Shown: positions 14,167-16,256 of the stretch, one piece after another
Numbering within the stretch: position 1 is the first letter of the stretch
How the letters are laid out: every line of letters starts with the position of its first letter
DNA from: Klebsiella pneumoniae
GTDB lineage: Bacteria; Pseudomonadota; Gammaproteobacteria; Pseudomonadales; Pseudohongiellaceae
Assembly: GCA_945869725.1 (NCBI GenBank)
Contig: CAMBPO010000050.1
Coordinates: 1-16,256 of the forward strand
Direction: 5' to 3'
DNA: 16,256 nucleotides
The notes under the pieces: model-generated
The model's input: only the letters and a program-made list of their open reading frames with translations
Databases searched by the model: none
What the model was told of the DNA's origin: nothing
Made by a program: the position numbers and the translations under genes

Positions 14167-16173
14167 ATGCATGACAAATCTGCGGTACGTTTCATCCCCC
14201 TGTTGTTGGCAATGTTGATGTGCAGTGTCGTTGTGATACCTGCCAGCGCTCAGGATACAGTCGAGTGGCTGACACTGGGCTCCGATTACGCACATACTCG
14301 CTCCACCCCGGCCAATCAGATCCAACGCAATAATTTTCAGCAGCTTGAAGTAGCCTGGACCTGGGATGGCGCCAGCTTTCAGGCCCTCAGCGGGCGTTCT
14401 ACCCCAAGTTATGTCAACGGCAAACTGTACACTGTTGCTGGTGAGCGCCGGCATGTGGTTGCCATGGACGCCGACACCGGTGAAACACTGTGGTCCTGGC
14501 GCGAACCACATACTTTTCGCCATGAGTATTCCATGCGCAAGGACTATGGCAAAGGTGTGGCTTATGCGGAAGTGGATGGCAAGGGGGTCATTTATATTAT
14601 CAGCCCGGGCTTTTTCCTGACCGCTCTCGATGCCGACACCGGAGCGCCTTTGGAAGGTTTTGGTGAGCAGGTTCCGCTGCCCGGTTTCCCGGAAACCGGC
14701 GTTGTTGATCTGCAAAAAAACATCGCCGAGCATATGGGCTACGATTTTGATCCCTACTATGGCATCCCGCTTTCCGAGGGCTACATCACTTCCTCAGCGC
14801 CGCCTATTGTTGTTAACGGTGTGGTGGTGGTCGGTAACTCGGCCGAGCAAGGTTATAACCAGACTCGCATCGAAAACATACCCGGCGACATACTGGCCTT
14901 TGATGCCCGCACAGGCGAGTTTCGCTGGCGCTTTCATGTCATACCCGAACCCGGTGAATTCGGCAGTGACACCTGGGATGTGCAAGGAAATCCACGCGAT
15001 CTCACGGGAGAGGTGACACCCTGGGCGCCTTTGTCGGCGGATCCTGAAGCAGGCATTGTTTACTTCGTCACCAATCCGCCAACCATTGACTATTTTGGTG
15101 GCTTCACCCCCGGTGACAATTTGTTCGGTACCAGCATTGTCGCGCTGGATGTGCAGACGGGTGAGCGCGTCTGGCATTACCAGCTGGTCCATCATGATAT
15201 CTGGAATTACGACATACCCACTGCGCCGGTGTTGCTGGATATTCAGCAGAATGGCCAAACTGTGCCAGCTGTTGCACAAATGACCAAACATGGTTTTGTT
15301 TTTGGTTTTAATCGTCTGACTGGCGAACCGCTGTGGCCAATCGAGGAGCGTCCGGTGCCCCAGTCACTGGTGCCCGGTGAGCAAACTTCACCGACACAGC
15401 CGTTCCCCAGCAAACCCGCAGCCTTTGATGTGCAGGGTATAACGCACGACGAGCTCATTGATTTCACCCCGGAGCTGCGGCAACAGGCAATAGATGCGTT
15501 GGCGGATTTTCAGCTGGGCCCCCTGTTCCTGCCGCCATTGCACAACGAAAATACGCTGGGAAAGATTGCGGCAATGTCCTGTCCGAGTGATGCCGGTGGT
15601 GCCAATATTTTTGCGCCACCGGTTGCTGATCCGGTAACTGGCGTGTTTTTTGTCACCTCACGCAAGGCCTGCAGCGCGCATGTACTGGCGCCTTCGCAGG
15701 AACGTGATGCCATGCTTGCCTTTGAACCCACCGGCACCACCTTGGCGGCCTTTTCCAATCTGCGCAATGCGACGGTACGCGGCCCCCAGGGTCTGCCCCT
15801 GTTCAAACCACCCTTCAGTCGCATAACCGCTATAGACATGAACACCGGTGAACACCTGTGGTGGATTCCTGTAGCCGAAACGCCGCGTCATGTGAGTGAA
15901 CATCCGGCACTTGCAGGCATCGAGCTGGGTAACACCGGCAACGGAGACTGGGCTACCATGATGGTACTGCCCGATATGCTGGTATATGCGGCCACCGGCG
16001 GTGATGGCATTCCTTACCTTTACGCTGTTGACAAGGTCTCAGGTGAACAAGTGGGCAGACTAGAGGTGCCACTTGCCAGCCGTTACGGAATGATGAGTTA
16101 TGTTCATCAGGGGCGCCAGTACATCGTGTTGCAAACCGGCAGCAGCCTGACGGCCATGGCCTTGCCAAATTGA
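14167..16173 (+). CDS. Exported PQQ-dependent (quinoprotein) dehydrogenase
   Basis: 668 aa from the ATG at 14167 (GAGG upstream); an in-frame ATG 14 codons earlier would put a charged stretch before the signal peptide. Residues 1-28 are a signal with cleavage at ASA|QD. The rest is an eight-bladed propeller with repeated tryptophan-docking motifs (DADTGETLW at 101-109, DARTGEFRW near 246, DVQTGERVW near 328, NRLTGEPLW near 382, DMNTGEHLW near 557). Active-site landmarks are PGDNLFG (315-321) and HHDIWNYD (342-349). It resembles the soluble part of membrane glucose/quinate-type dehydrogenases but has neither their N-terminal membrane helices nor a CxxCH haem domain, so electrons must leave by a separate carrier. 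It oxidises an alcohol, sugar or aldehyde in the periplasm; placed divergently from the acyl-CoA operon, it may supply that operon's acid substrate. Confidence 0.88.
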   Translation: MHDKSAVRFIPLLLAMLMCSVVVIPASAQDTVEWLTLGSDYAHTRSTPANQIQRNNFQQLEVAWTWDGASFQALSGRSTPSYVNGKLYTVAGERRHVVAMDADTGETLWSWREPHTFRHEYSMRKDYGKGVAYAEVDGKGVIYIISPGFFLTALDADTGAPLEGFGEQVPLPGFPETGVVDLQKNIAEHMGYDFDPYYGIPLSEGYITSSAPPIVVNGVVVVGNSAEQGYNQTRIENIPGDILAFDARTGEFRWRFHVIPEPGEFGSDTWDVQGNPRDLTGEVTPWAPLSADPEAGIVYFVTNPPTIDYFGGFTPGDNLFGTSIVALDVQTGERVWHYQLVHHDIWNYDIPTAPVLLDIQQNGQTVPAVAQMTKHGFVFGFNRLTGEPLWPIEERPVPQSLVPGEQTSPTQPFPSKPAAFDVQGITHDELIDFTPELRQQAIDALADFQLGPLFLPPLHNENTLGKIAAMSCPSDAGGANIFAPPVADPVTGVFFVTSRKACSAHVLAPSQERDAMLAFEPTGTTLAAFSNLRNATVRGPQGLPLFKPPFSRITAIDMNTGEHLWWIPVAETPRHVSEHPALAGIELGNTGNGDWATMMVLPDMLVYAATGGDGIPYLYAVDKVSGEQVGRLEVPLASRYGMMSYVHQGRQYIVLQTGSSLTAMALPN

Positions 16174-16196
16174 TCAGGTAGTACGATTACGTTAAG

Positions 16197-16256
16197 GTGC
16201 TGAATCTGCCCGGCATTGCTCTGGTGGATATTCAAGACCGGTTACAAGATCAAGGT
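16197..16256 (+). CDS. Possible start of a further gene, cut by the window end
   Basis: After a TAG at 16179-16181 the frame stays open to the end of the window, with a GTG at 16197. The 20 visible residues (VLNLPGIALVDI...) resemble the opening beta strand and helix of CaiB/AMACR-type CoA-transferases, but only loosely. There is no clear ribosome binding site. A chance frame is possible. Confidence 0.25.
   Translation, partial: MLNLPGIALVDIQDRLQDQG

Noticed and set aside
14044..14733. Upstream extension of the lyase frame to a 498-codon ORF
   Set aside because: The added part runs antisense through the PQQ dehydrogenase, has no family similarity, and the GTG at 14043 has a proper AAGGAG and the family N-terminus.

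Overview
The window looks like chromosomal DNA of a heterotrophic, probably marine or aquatic gammaproteobacterium. That assignment is an inference from the protein families: exported monohaem cytochrome/copper-monooxygenase-like proteins, a PQQ beta-propeller dehydrogenase, a CaiB-type CoA-transferase operon and an IS3-type transposase remnant. No rRNA, tRNA or CRISPR array was seen.

Left part (1-5447): four genes for exported proteins, arranged as two convergent pairs. On the + strand are the 3' part of a beta-rich secreted protein (1-888) and a monohaem cytochrome c fused to a peptidylglycine-monooxygenase (PHM)-like domain (1021-2400). On the - strand are an exported alpha-helical protein of unknown function (5447-4320) and a three-part protein with thioredoxin-like, cytochrome c and PHM-like domains (4267-2573). 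Two hairpin terminators lie between the converging ends. The two cytochrome/PHM proteins are related, but only one keeps the residues expected for a complete two-copper site.

Middle part (5448-9054): a patchy accessory region. It holds a broken IS3-family orfA, a pair of 17-bp palindromes with no gene to regulate, an exported amidohydrolase (7576-6164), a short GC-rich coding-like scrap, an exported small cupin (8407-7868), and a 647-bp non-coding stretch in which the octamer AGTCCGTT occurs as a nested set of inverted repeats.

Right part (9055-16256): a tight - strand operon, read from 14043 down to 9055: CitE-like acyl-CoA lyase, MaoC/HTD2-type acyl-CoA hydratase, acyl-CoA dehydrogenase, class III CoA-transferase, SDR dehydrogenase. 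The first three genes overlap by 4 bp each. CoA-transferase + hydratase + CitE-like lyase is the gene set of the itaconate pathway (Ict-Ich-Ccl; RipABC in Yersinia), which ends in pyruvate and acetyl-CoA; an acyl-CoA dehydrogenase also sits in the corresponding Pseudomonas aeruginosa cluster. The likely job here is breakdown of itaconate or a related branched C5 dicarboxylate, with the dehydrogenase perhaps feeding in a saturated precursor. Divergent from the operon across a 123-bp intergenic region with a palindrome is an exported PQQ-dependent dehydrogenase (14167-16173) that could make the acid in the periplasm. The last 60 bases may begin another gene.
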